In this document: positions 1-8,682 of the stretch, one piece after another | Layout: each line of letters starts with the position of its first letter | Numbering within the stretch: position 1 is the stretch's first letter | Source of the DNA: Tepidimonas sp. UBA997 | GTDB lineage: Bacteria; Pseudomonadota; Gammaproteobacteria; Burkholderiales; Burkholderiaceae_C | Assembly: GCA_002291945.1 (NCBI GenBank) | Contig: DBAZ01000015.1 | Location: 2,137 to 19,091 of the forward strand | Direction: 5' to 3' | DNA: 16,955 nt | Notes under the pieces: generated by a model | The model's input: the letters and a program-made list of their open reading frames with translations, nothing else | Databases searched by the model: none | Told to the model about the DNA's origin: nothing | Made by a program: the position numbers and the translations under genes

Positions 1-118
1 GCCAAGGCTGCCAAGGCTGCCAGCCCAGTGCGCTCAGACTGGGCCAAGGCCACGCCAAGGCCCAGGCGTGGGCCAACCCAGCCAGCACCACGGGTACGGC
101 CCAGTACGCCGGGGTCAA
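1..118 (-). CDS. lnt: Apolipoprotein N-acyltransferase, N-terminal fragment (cut by window edge)
   Basis: Only about the first 39 codons lie in the window. Reading minus from a TTG at 118-116 gives a hydrophobic, Trp-rich N-terminus containing VVLAGLAHAWALAWPWPS. This is like the first membrane helix of Lnt, the inner-membrane enzyme that N-acylates the amino-terminal cysteine of lipoproteins. The TTG overlaps the corC stop codon (TTGA), so translation is probably coupled. A GTG at codon 10 is an alternative start. The identification rests mainly on context: corC/ybeX immediately upstream of lnt is a conserved pair in Proteobacteria. The fragment is too short to show the nitrilase-like catalytic domain. 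Two copies of a 9-bp unit at the very edge encode the QPWQPW repeat. Confidence 0.6.
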   Translation of the reverse strand, partial: MTPAYWAVPVVLAGLAHAWALAWPWPSLSALGWQPWQPW

Positions 119-981
119 GCCGTCTCCGTCAGACGGGTGACCTTGAACCAGGTCACGGCACCGCCCTTGGTGTGCTGCACCAGAAAGCGCAAGCCGTCGC
201 GCTCGTGGACCTCGCCGCGTTTGGGCACACGGCCGATTTCATGCGCAATCAGCCCGCCCACGGTGTTGAATTCATCATCAGGCAAAGCCATCTCGAACCA
301 CTCGTTGACCCGCTCGATCGGGGTGTCGCCGGCCACGCGGCAAGATCCATCGGCCAGGGTGAAGATATCGCCTTGCGCATCCGCTTCGTCGAACTCGTCC
401 TCGATTTCACCGACGATTTCTTCCAGCACGTCTTCGATGGTGATGAGCCCGGCCACCCGGCCAAACTCGTCAATCACGATGGCGAGGTGGTTGCGGTTGC
501 CCCGAAACTCGCGCAGCAGATCGTTCAGTCCCTTGCTTTCAGGCACAAAGACAGTTGACCTCAGCAGCGTTCGAAGGTTCAATTCCGGGGCCCGGTGCAA
601 CTTGAGCAAGTCCTTGGCCATCAGGATGCCGATGATGTTGTCGCGCTCGCCTTCATAGACCGGGAAACGGGAATGCGCGGTATCGATCACCGTCTTGAGC
701 AGCTCCTGAAAAGGCGCCTGAATATCCAGCACGTCCATGCGCGGTGCCGCCACCATCACGTCGCCAGCCGTCATGTCCGCGATGCGGATCACGCCTTCGA
801 GCATGACCCGCGATTCGGCATTGATGATGTTGTTGTCCTCGGCCTCGGCCAGAGTTTCGATCAGCTCGTCTTTCGAATCGGGCCCGGGATGGATGAATTC
901 GGCGAGTTTTTGCAGAAAACTGCGCTTGTCGATGTGCCGCACCGAGCGGTGCGGCGACGGACTGGGGTAGGGTTCGGCCAC
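115..981 (-). CDS. corC: CorC/YbeX family CBS-domain protein
   Basis: This 288-residue protein has the short, soluble CorC/YbeX architecture and no membrane segment. A basic and acidic N-terminal part (about 20-65) precedes two CBS motifs (about 72-128 and 137-195, the second containing the typical VIDEFGRVAGLITIEDVLEEIVGEIEDEFD-like block at 169-198). The C-terminal CorC_HlyC transporter-associated domain spans about 206-284. CBS pairs of this family bind adenosine nucleotides. The protein has been linked to magnesium/cobalt homeostasis and, through ybeX, to ribosome metabolism, but its exact reaction is not settled. The start is GTG at 981-979; no good ribosome-binding site is visible, but the N-terminus MAEPYPS is like relatives from Burkholderiales. 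It overlaps lnt downstream by four bases, indicating one operon. Confidence 0.92.
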   Translation of the reverse strand: MAEPYPSPSPHRSVRHIDKRSFLQKLAEFIHPGPDSKDELIETLAEAEDNNIINAESRVMLEGVIRIADMTAGDVMVAAPRMDVLDIQAPFQELLKTVIDTAHSRFPVYEGERDNIIGILMAKDLLKLHRAPELNLRTLLRSTVFVPESKGLNDLLREFRGNRNHLAIVIDEFGRVAGLITIEDVLEEIVGEIEDEFDEADAQGDIFTLADGSCRVAGDTPIERVNEWFEMALPDDEFNTVGGLIAHEIGRVPKRGEVHERDGLRFLVQHTKGGAVTWFKVTRLTETA

Positions 982-1036
982 TGAGAGGTCGGCGTAGTTG
1001 AGGAGCCCGTAGGATACAACAGGGCCGACACAGCGT

Positions 1037-1669
1037 TCAACTGCCCGGTCGGCGGCGCACCATCAACTGCCCCCAGCCTGCCAGGCGGCGCCACCAGCGG
1101 CGCACGCGATGGCGGCCGAGCTTGATGTAATACTGCGAACGGGCGAGCTGCTCGTCCATCAGCTCGGTCACATTGGACTCGAAATCGGCCGGTGGCAATA
1201 CCAGCAGCGCCTGACTTTCAGGGCCATCTCGCTCGACCGTGGCCCCCCCCTTACGGGCGATCGCCAGCATGGCGGCGTTCTCGGTCAGGGCGTGAATCAC
1301 CAGCTTGCGCACGCCTTCGTTGCGTGCATGCCGCACAGCCCGCGCAAAGAGCTGGTTGCCAAATCCGCGCCCACGCGCATGCCCCGACACACTGACCCCG
1401 AATTCCGCCGTGTGCTGCCCCATGCCTTCGATCATGTAGGCCAAGTGGGCCATCGCAATGAGCTGCATGCGCCAGTTGAAGATCCCGAACACCTCATCGC
1501 AATCGAAACGCAATCCCGCCACGTAACGGCGGATCTGACCGTCATGGGCTGCATAGCCGAAACGCAGATAGCGGTCATCTTCGCCCAGGTCGAGCAAATG
1601 CCGCAGGATCGCCGGGCGATGCACATCCCTCAGCGTTCGAATAGGCGCTTTGACTCGTGGACGGGACAT
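1037..1669 (-). CDS. GNAT family N-acetyltransferase
   Basis: This protein of about 210 residues carries a GNAT fold. The acetyl-CoA binding motif A lies at about 89-108 (EFGVSVSGHARGRGFGNQLF; the RGRGFG segment is the pyrophosphate loop), followed by a helix and the NAAMLAIARKGGA segment typical of motif B. The substrate cannot be named. The C-terminus is strongly basic (HRVRRWWRRL...VRRR). I choose the ATG at 1669 rather than the in-frame codon at 1720 because AGGAGGT sits just upstream (1679-1673) and a good promoter places the transcript start near 1684, inside the longer form. A run of eight G residues (plus-strand C at 1243-1250) lies in the coding sequence. corC follows after 54 bp on the same strand, possibly co-transcribed. 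Confidence 0.85.
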   Translation of the reverse strand: MSRPRVKAPIRTLRDVHRPAILRHLLDLGEDDRYLRFGYAAHDGQIRRYVAGLRFDCDEVFGIFNWRMQLIAMAHLAYMIEGMGQHTAEFGVSVSGHARGRGFGNQLFARAVRHARNEGVRKLVIHALTENAAMLAIARKGGATVERDGPESQALLVLPPADFESNVTELMDEQLARSQYYIKLGRHRVRRWWRRLAGWGQLMVRRRPGS

Positions 1670-1690
1670 GACACCTCCTAGCATGACCGG

Positions 1691-1720
1691 AATATAAGGG
1701 TTAACCCTGATTTCTGCCAA
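1691..1720 (-). promoter_or_regulatory. Sigma70-type promoter of the GNAT gene with a palindrome in the spacer
   Basis: Reading minus, TTGGCA (1720-1715; 5/6 match to the -35 consensus) and TATATT (1696-1691; 5/6 match to the -10 consensus) are separated by 18 bp. This predicts a start of transcription near 1684, a leader of about 15 nt and a strong Shine-Dalgarno AGGAGGT at 1679-1673 before the ATG at 1669. All parts fit one another. The spacer contains the perfect palindrome AGGGTTAACCCT (1697-1708), placed where a repressor would block RNA polymerase. That the palindrome is an operator is inference. Confidence 0.65.
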
Positions 1721-1759
1721 CCCTGCGTCAGGAAAACACGACAGTGCCCAGGGATTTGG

Positions 1760-1785
1760 GGTGATGGGTCGTGATCGGCATCACC
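1760..1785. repeat. Inverted repeat GGTGATG-N12-CATCACC upstream of fadD
   Basis: Seven-base arms (1760-1766 and 1779-1785) lie in the 239-bp divergent region between the GNAT gene and fadD, about 125 bp before the fadD start. The arm spacing (19 bp centre to centre) would suit a dimeric regulator, but no named binding-site consensus was recognised. It could be a fadD operator or chance. No convincing -35/-10 pair for fadD was found nearby. Confidence 0.3.
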
Positions 1786-1908
1786 GGCTTTCCAACTGTG
1801 CCTTGCGCGACAGCTTCTAGGGACTTGCCCTGTGTCGGCCCGAGCCGTGAACCGCCAAAATCTTGCCACGCCACCCGCCATCTTGCCAAACAACACCGAG
1901 AGAGACCC

Positions 1909-3588
1909 ATGGACCGAATCTGGCTCAAGCATTACCCACCTGGGGTTCCTGCCGAAATCGACCCCTCGCAATACCGCTCACTCAATGAGCTCTTCGAGGC
2001 ATCTTTTCGGCAAAACGCTCGACAGCCGGTCTCGGTGTGCATGAATGAATGGATGACCTATGGCCAGCTCGACCGGCTGAGCCAGGCGCTCGGGGCCTAC
2101 TTGCAGTCGCTGGGGTTGCCCACGGGTGCCCGGGTGGCCATCATGCTGCCCAACCTGCCGCAGTTCCCGGTCGCCATGGCCGGGGTGTTGCGGGCGGGCT
2201 ACACCTGTGTGAATGTGAACCCCCTCTACACCACTCGCGAACTCGAGCACCAGCTCAAGGATTCGGGCGCACAGGCCATCATCATCCTTGAAAACTTTGC
2301 GCACACCCTCGAAGACGTGATCGAGCGGACCCAGGTCAAGCATGTGGTGGTGGCGAGCATGGGCGACGAGTTGGGCTTCTGGTACGGCCACTGGATCACC
2401 TTTGCCGTTCGCCACCTGGCCAAGATGGTACCGCCGTTCAAGCTGCCCCTTGAAGGGCGAACGATTGTGTCCTTCAAGCAGGCCATCAAGAAAGGGGCTT
2501 CGGCCTCGCTCCAGCCCGCCGACGTGCATCACGATTCGATTGCGTTCCTGCAATACACCGGCGGTACGACCGGCTTGTCCAAAGGGGCGATCCTTACCCA
2601 CGGCAACGTGATTGCCGCGACGCTGCAAGCCGAAGCCTGGTTCACCCCCGCACTCGACAAACTGGGCGATGTGCGGCAGGCCAATCACATCATGGCGCTG
2701 CCGCTGTATCACATTTTCGCGCTCACGCTGATGCTGCTGGTGATCCGGCACGGCGCTCATGCCACGCTTATTCCCAACCCGCGCGACATCCCCCAATTCG
2801 TCGAAACGCTCAAGAGTCGGCCGTTTCATTCGCTGCCGGCGGTCAACACCCTGTTCAATGGCTTGCTGAACAACGCACGGTTTCGCCAGTTGGATTTTTC
2901 TTCCCTGGTGCTGTCGCAGGCGGGGGGCATGGCAGCATCCGAGGGGACGGCTCGCCAGTGGCAAGCCGTGACCCGCTGCGCCATGATCGAAGGCTGGGGC
3001 ATGAGCGAGACCTGCGCCATCGGCACCAACAACCCGGTCACCAATACCGAGTTCACTGGCACGATCGGCCTGCCCTTGCCGGGCATCGACATCGCCATCA
3101 AAGACGACGACGGCTACAGCCTGTCACTGGGTCAGACGGGGGAAATCTGCATCAAAGGCCCCAATGTGATGCCGGGGTACTACAACAAACCCGAAGAAAA
3201 CGCCAAGGCCTTCACCGCCGACGGCTATATGCGCACCGGCGACATCGGCATCATGGACGACCGGGGCTACATCCGCATCGTCGATCGCAAGAAGGACATG
3301 ATCATCGTGTCCGGCTTCAACGTGTACCCGACCGAGCTCGACAGCGTGATTTCCCTGTGCCCGGGCGTGCTCGAATGTGCCACCGTGGGCGTGCCCGATG
3401 GGCACTCGGGTGAAGCCATCAAGGTGTATGTGGTGCGCAGTGACCCGACGCTGACCGAAGAAGCGGTGTTGCGCTACTGCCACGACAACCTGACCGGCTA
3501 CAAGCGGCCCAAATACATCGAGTTCCGCGACGAGCTCCCCAAGAGCAACGTGGGCAAGATCCTGCGCCGCGAACTGCGCCAGAAGTAA
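1909..3588 (+). CDS. fadD: Long-chain fatty acid-CoA ligase
   Basis: This 559-residue acyl-adenylate-forming enzyme (E. coli FadD has 561) activates long-chain fatty acids to acyl-CoA using ATP and CoA, the entry step to beta-oxidation. Visible motifs are the ATP-binding P-loop YTGGTTG (216-222), the adenine-contact block GWGMSET, the FACS/ATP motif GYMRTGDIG (about 439-447), the hinge IVDRKKDMI, and the C-terminal PKSNVGKILRREL with the catalytic lysine at about 550. The N-terminus MDRIWLKHYPPGVPAEI is typical of proteobacterial FadD. That decides for the ATG at 1909, preceded by a GAGAGAG ribosome-binding site, over the in-frame ATG 138 bp upstream. An MBL-fold hydrolase follows after 20 bp and is probably in the same transcript. 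Confidence 0.95.
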   Translation: MDRIWLKHYPPGVPAEIDPSQYRSLNELFEASFRQNARQPVSVCMNEWMTYGQLDRLSQALGAYLQSLGLPTGARVAIMLPNLPQFPVAMAGVLRAGYTCVNVNPLYTTRELEHQLKDSGAQAIIILENFAHTLEDVIERTQVKHVVVASMGDELGFWYGHWITFAVRHLAKMVPPFKLPLEGRTIVSFKQAIKKGASASLQPADVHHDSIAFLQYTGGTTGLSKGAILTHGNVIAATLQAEAWFTPALDKLGDVRQANHIMALPLYHIFALTLMLLVIRHGAHATLIPNPRDIPQFVETLKSRPFHSLPAVNTLFNGLLNNARFRQLDFSSLVLSQAGGMAASEGTARQWQAVTRCAMIEGWGMSETCAIGTNNPVTNTEFTGTIGLPLPGIDIAIKDDDGYSLSLGQTGEICIKGPNVMPGYYNKPEENAKAFTADGYMRTGDIGIMDDRGYIRIVDRKKDMIIVSGFNVYPTELDSVISLCPGVLECATVGVPDGHSGEAIKVYVVRSDPTLTEEAVLRYCHDNLTGYKRPKYIEFRDELPKSNVGKILRRELRQK

Positions 3589-3608
3589 GCACGGCTCGCG
3601 CTGCTTGC

Positions 3609-4541
3609 ATGAGAGACGACGCAACACCCCTACCCGCAGGCATACAAGTCTGGGAGCGCGGCTGGCTGTCGGCCAACAACATCCTGCTTGACGCGCCGGA
3701 CGGTGCCACGCTGATCGACTCCGGTTATGGCTCCCATGCCAGCCAGACACTCGCCCTGGTGAGCCGTGCCTTGCAGGGTCGCCCCCTGAGGCGGCTGTTC
3801 AACACCCACCTGCACAGCGACCATTGCGGCGGCAACGCGGCGCTACAGCAGCACTACCCTGCTTTGCAAACCTGGATTCCCCCCGGACATGCCGCTGCCG
3901 TGGCGGCGTGGGACGAAGCCACCCTGACCTACCTTGCCACGGGACAAGACTGCCCGCGTTTTCGGCACGATGGCGTGCTGCTTGCCGGCTCAACCTGGGA
4001 ACTGGGCGGCCTGACCTGGAGCATCCACGCCGCGCCGGGGCACGATCCGCACGCCGTGCTGTTGTTTGAGCCCACGCACGGCGTCCTGATTGCGGGCGAC
4101 GCGCTGTGGGAAAACGGCTTTGGCGTGGTGTTCCCGGAACTCGACGGCGTAGGCGCTTTTGCTGAGGTCGGCCAGACGCTGGAGCTGATCGAGCAGTTGG
4201 CACCGGTTTGCGTGATTCCCGGGCACGGCCGCCCGTTCAGTGGCACCGACGCGGTCGCCCAGGCGCTGGGTCGGGCCCGCAGCCGCCTGCAGCAGTTTTG
4301 CGACGCCCCGCAGAAACATCTGCGCTACGCCTCGAAGGTCTTGCTCAAGTTCAAATTGCTGCAATGGCAGCGGGTGCCCGAGGCGTCCTTCAGAGCTTGG
4401 GCCAAGCAGACCCCCTACTTGGTGCAGCAACACCGGCAGCTTAGCGCCCAGGACATGGACGCCTGGATCACCGAACTCGTGCAGGAGCTGGTGGCATCGG
4501 GTGCCGCACGCCTGGAGTCCGGCTGGATCGTGAACACCTGA
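3609..4541 (+). CDS. MBL-fold (metallo-beta-lactamase superfamily) hydrolase
   Basis: This 310-residue cytoplasmic protein has no signal peptide. The N-terminal metallo-hydrolase domain has the complete set of metal ligands: THLHSDH (H67, H69, D71, H72), H145 in APGHD, D164 in IAGD and H206 in IPGHG. This is the glyoxalase II-like arrangement for a binuclear zinc site. A C-terminal helical region (about 215-300) resembles the tail seen in MBL proteins of the thioesterase/lactonase type. The substrate is unknown. The position 20 bp after fadD suggests a role around acyl-CoA or fatty acid metabolism, which is only inference. No clear Shine-Dalgarno precedes the ATG, so translation may be coupled to fadD. 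Its stop lies four bases from that of convergent argC. Confidence 0.85.
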   Translation: MRDDATPLPAGIQVWERGWLSANNILLDAPDGATLIDSGYGSHASQTLALVSRALQGRPLRRLFNTHLHSDHCGGNAALQQHYPALQTWIPPGHAAAVAAWDEATLTYLATGQDCPRFRHDGVLLAGSTWELGGLTWSIHAAPGHDPHAVLLFEPTHGVLIAGDALWENGFGVVFPELDGVGAFAEVGQTLELIEQLAPVCVIPGHGRPFSGTDAVAQALGRARSRLQQFCDAPQKHLRYASKVLLKFKLLQWQRVPEASFRAWAKQTPYLVQQHRQLSAQDMDAWITELVQELVASGAARLESGWIVNT

Positions 4542-4549
4542 AGGTTCAG
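4538..4549. repeat. Small inverted repeat spanning two convergent stop codons
   Basis: CTGAA-GG-TTCAG contains the stop codon of the MBL hydrolase (TGA, 4539-4541) and the reversed stop of argC (4546-4548). The symmetry partly follows from two TGA stops facing each other. The arms are short and no T-run follows, so a terminator function is unlikely. It is recorded because it is the entire junction between two convergent genes. Confidence 0.3.
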
Positions 4550-5466
4550 ACGCCCAGCATCAGCCTGAGATTCTGCACCGCTGCGCCACTGGCTCCTTTG
4601 CCCAGGTTGTCGAGCCGGGCCACCAGCACGGCGTGGCGCTGCGCCTCGTTGCCATAGACGCGCAGTTCCAGGTGGTTGGTGCCCGCCAGCGCCACGGCAT
4701 CGAGCTTGCCGTCGGCGGTGGCGGGTTGGACGCTCACCCAGTGGCTGCCTGCGTAATGGGCCGCCAGCGCAGCGTGCAATTCGGTGGCGGTGACGTGGCC
4801 GGGCAACGTATCCAGATGCAGCGGCAACTGCACCAGCATGCCCTGCGCGAAGTTGCCCACCGAGGGGATGAACAGTGGGCGGCGCGTCAAGCCCGTCAGG
4901 GCCATGATTTCCGGGATGTGCTTGTGGTTCAGCCCCAGCGCATAGAGTTCGAACGGTGCGGCGGTGCCCGCTTCGTAGGCCTCGATCATGGTGCGCCCGC
5001 CGCCGCTGTAGCCGCTCACGCTGGGCAGACTCAGTGGGCAGTCGGGCGGGATCAACCCGGCATCCACCAGCGGGCGTATCAGGGCAATCGCCCCCGTTGC
5101 ATAACAGCCGGGGTTGGCCACACGATCGGCGCTACTCACTGCGTGCGCCTGGGTGGCGCACAGCTCCGGGAAGCCGTAAACCCAGCCCGGTGCCACGCGG
5201 TGCGCGGTGGATGCGTCGATGATGCGCGGTGCCTTGGCACCTGCGGCCTTCAACTCGTCGATCATGGCCACCGATGCGCGCGCCGCGTCGTCGTGCAGGC
5301 ACAGGATGACCAGATCGGCCTGAGCCATGAGTTCACGCTTGGCTGCCGGGTCTTTGCGGCGTGCCGGCTCGATGCTGAGTAACTCGATGGACGGCAGATC
5401 GGCGAGTCGCTCGCGGATCTGCAATCCGGTGGTGCCGGCTTCGCCGTCGATGAAAACCTGGGGCAT
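4546..5466 (-). CDS. argC: N-acetyl-gamma-glutamyl-phosphate reductase (type 2, short form)
   Basis: ArgC reduces N-acetyl-glutamyl-5-phosphate to the semialdehyde with NADPH, the third step of arginine synthesis. The protein has 306 residues, the length of the short type 2 ArgC (the common type 1 is about 340). The NADP-binding start is GEAGTTGLQI (8-17). The catalytic cysteine C121 lies in NPGCYATG, and the histidines in GLNHKHIPEI (H181/H183) are the likely base. The start ATG at 5466 has a GGAG ribosome-binding site about eight bases upstream. No other arg gene is adjacent. It is transcribed divergently from sucC across a 216-bp gap in which I could not define a convincing promoter for either gene. 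Confidence 0.93.
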   Translation of the reverse strand: MPQVFIDGEAGTTGLQIRERLADLPSIELLSIEPARRKDPAAKRELMAQADLVILCLHDDAARASVAMIDELKAAGAKAPRIIDASTAHRVAPGWVYGFPELCATQAHAVSSADRVANPGCYATGAIALIRPLVDAGLIPPDCPLSLPSVSGYSGGGRTMIEAYEAGTAAPFELYALGLNHKHIPEIMALTGLTRRPLFIPSVGNFAQGMLVQLPLHLDTLPGHVTATELHAALAAHYAGSHWVSVQPATADGKLDAVALAGTNHLELRVYGNEAQRHAVLVARLDNLGKGASGAAVQNLRLMLGV

Positions 5467-5682
5467 GAGAGATACTCCAATGGGGTATTGAGAGAGGGCA
5501 CAAGCTGCAATCCGGGGTCAGCCGTCAGCCCAGCGTCAAGTTGGGCGCATGGCTGCATGATACATTTCAGGCTTGGTGTGTCCCTTGGCCTGTTGTGCCG
5601 ATATCGTGGCCTTTACCATGCCCACGCTACCTTGCCCTCAGGGCGGACGTGTTGTGTTTGACTCTTTAAGAGAGCGATTTTC

Positions 5683-6846
<1,164 letters not shown>

Positions 6847-6869
6847 GCCCAGGAAAGCGAGAACACGTC

Positions 6870-7763
6870 ATGTCGATCTACATCAACAAAGACACCAAGG
6901 TCATCACCCAGGGCATCACCGGCAAGACCGGCCAGTTCCACACCGAGAAGTGCCAGGAATACGCCAACGGCAAGAACTGCTTCGTCGCCGGCGTGAACCC
7001 CAAGAAAGCCGGTGAGGCTATCTTCAACATCCCGATCTACTCGACCGTCAAGGAAGCTGCGCAGCAGACCGGCGCCACCGTGTCGGTGATCTATGTGCCG
7101 CCCGCCGGCGCTGCCGCCGCCATCTGGGAAGCCGTCGAGGCCGAGCTGGACTTGGCCATCTGCATCACCGAAGGCATCCCGATCCGCGACATGCTGGAAG
7201 TGCGCAACAAGATGAAGGCCAAGGAAGCCGCCGGCGGCAAGAAGACCCTGCTGCTGGGCCCCAACTGCCCCGGCCTGATCACGCCCGACGAGATCAAGAT
7301 CGGCATCATGCCCGGCCACATCCACAAGAAAGGTCGCGTCGGTGTCGTCTCGCGTTCCGGCACCCTGACCTACGAAGCCGTGGCGCAACTGACCGAACTG
7401 GGCATCGGCCAGTCGTCGGCCGTCGGCATCGGCGGCGACCCGATCAACGGCCTCAAGCACATCGACGTGATGAAGGCCTTCAACGACGACCCCGACACCG
7501 ACGCCGTGATCATGATCGGCGAGATCGGTGGCCCGGACGAAGCCGAAGCCGCCCAGTGGTGCAAGGCGAACATGAAAAAGCCCATCGTCGGCTTCATCGC
7601 CGGTGTCACCGCCCCTCCCGGCAAGCGCATGGGCCATGCTGGGGCGCTCATCTCCGGTGGCGCCGACACGGCTGATGCCAAACTCGCCATCATGGAAGAG
7701 TGCGGCTTCACCATCACCCGCAACCCGTCTGAAATGGGCAAACTGCTACGCGGCTTGCTGTAA
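6870..7763 (+). CDS. sucD: Succinyl-CoA synthetase (ADP-forming), alpha subunit
   Basis: This 297-residue subunit (E. coli SucD 289) holds the CoA-binding Rossmann domain and the histidine that is phosphorylated during catalysis. The N-terminal motif TKVITQGITGKTGQFHT is the CoA-binding start. LLGPNCPGLI and the active-site segment GHAGALISG with H256 are visible. It forms an operon with sucC, 23 bp upstream, with AGGAAAG as ribosome-binding site. An open reading frame in the same frame runs back into sucC, but the ATG at 6870 is the family start. A strong terminator lies 30 bp after the stop. Confidence 0.97.
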   Translation: MSIYINKDTKVITQGITGKTGQFHTEKCQEYANGKNCFVAGVNPKKAGEAIFNIPIYSTVKEAAQQTGATVSVIYVPPAGAAAAIWEAVEAELDLAICITEGIPIRDMLEVRNKMKAKEAAGGKKTLLLGPNCPGLITPDEIKIGIMPGHIHKKGRVGVVSRSGTLTYEAVAQLTELGIGQSSAVGIGGDPINGLKHIDVMKAFNDDPDTDAVIMIGEIGGPDEAEAAQWCKANMKKPIVGFIAGVTAPPGKRMGHAGALISGGADTADAKLAIMEECGFTITRNPSEMGKLLRGLL

Positions 7764-7793
7764 TTGCAGCGTTTGCCGCATCTGGTGTACCCC

Positions 7794-7816
7794 GGCCCGC
7801 TGTTGCGGGCCTTTTT
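7794..7816 (+). terminator. Intrinsic terminator of the sucCD operon
   Basis: GGCCCGC-TGTT-GCGGGCC forms a perfect 7-bp GC-rich stem with a four-base loop and is followed directly by TTTTT (7812-7816). It lies 30 bp after the sucD stop and 48 bp before the next gene, so it separates sucCD from the signalling genes. Confidence 0.9.
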
Positions 7817-7863
7817 CATCGGCGCTCGCGCTACACTGATTGCCTGTTCATCCAGCCCACGCC

Positions 7864-8682
7864 ATGAAATGTGACTTCTTCAGCCTGACCGATACCGGTC
7901 GGATCCGGGTCAATAACGAAGATGCCCTCGCTGTGCATCCGGCGAGGGGTCTGGTCGTGTTGGCCGACGGCATGGGCGGCTACAACGCGGGCGAAGTGGC
8001 GAGTCATCTGGCCACCCATGCAGTGGCGGACCGTTTCGCCGTTTTGTGGTCTGACGATGATCCGCCAGCCCGCGTCATGCCCCTGGTGCTGGATGCGATG
8101 TTGTACGCCAACCGGGCCGTTTTTGAAGCGGCCCAGGCCAATCCGGATCATCGCGGGATGGCCACCACCCTGGTGACCGCCGTCTTCCAGGGCAGCCGAG
8201 TGACCATCGGCCATGTGGGTGACTCTCGGGCCTACCGCTTGCGGCAAGGCCGCTTCGTTGGCCTCACCCGAGACCATTCGCTCTTGCAGGAAAAGCTCGA
8301 TGCCGGCCTGATCCCGCCTCATCTGGCCCGGGTCGCGCATGACAAGAATCTGGTGACCCGCGCCATTGGCGTGGCTGCCCAAGTGAATGTGGATGTCCAC
8401 GAGCATCTGGTGCAACCCGGTGACACCTACCTGTTTTGCTCTGACGGCCTCAACGACATGCTTGCAGACACCGAGATGGCTCAGGTTCTACTGCACTTTG
8501 GGCCACTGGAACGCGCAGGTCATGAATTGCTGCGGCGTGCCAACGAGGCCGGAGGGCGAGACAACATTTCGCTGGTGCTGGTGCAGTGTTCGCCCCAATC
8601 GGCGCACCCCCTGCATCCGTCGGCCGCCATGGCACAATCAACGCACCCCATGTCCTACCGGAGCCCCCTATGCCCACCATGA
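7864..8682 (+). CDS. PP2C-family serine/threonine protein phosphatase
   Basis: This 272-residue soluble phosphatase of the PPM/PP2C family (Stp1/PstP type) removes phosphate from Ser/Thr of protein targets using two Mn/Mg ions. All key motifs are present: NNEDA (17-21), the metal-binding DGMGG (35-39), MATT, GHVGDSRAY (GDSR 119-122), LTRDHSLL, TRAIG, the metal Asp in SDGL (D194) and GGRDNIS with D233. It should therefore be active. No membrane anchor is seen. The ATG at 7864 was preferred to an upstream GTG-type extension because the family starts just before the first strand. The last 13 bp overlap the FHA gene. The usual partner, an Hanks-type kinase, is not in the window. Confidence 0.93.
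   Translation: MKCDFFSLTDTGRIRVNNEDALAVHPARGLVVLADGMGGYNAGEVASHLATHAVADRFAVLWSDDDPPARVMPLVLDAMLYANRAVFEAAQANPDHRGMATTLVTAVFQGSRVTIGHVGDSRAYRLRQGRFVGLTRDHSLLQEKLDAGLIPPHLARVAHDKNLVTRAIGVAAQVNVDVHEHLVQPGDTYLFCSDGLNDMLADTEMAQVLLHFGPLERAGHELLRRANEAGGRDNISLVLVQCSPQSAHPLHPSAAMAQSTHPMSYRSPLCPP

Noticed and set aside
1..21. Tandem repeat at the left edge of the window
   Set aside because: It is only two to three copies of a 9-bp unit that encodes Gln-Pro-Trp repeats in the likely lnt start; too short to be a separate element.
1978..2964. Long minus-strand frame antisense to fadD
   Set aside because: Translation is His/Gly/Arg-rich without motifs, while fadD on the other strand is complete.
5467..5682. 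Promoter candidates such as TTGACT and TTGCCC before sucC
   Set aside because: The TTGACT is too close to the start codon and the others have no acceptable -10 at 16-18 bp; no site could be supported.
7831..7836. TACACT as the -10 box of the phosphatase operon
   Set aside because: No acceptable -35 element lies at 16-18 bp; the upstream bases are part of the sucCD terminator.
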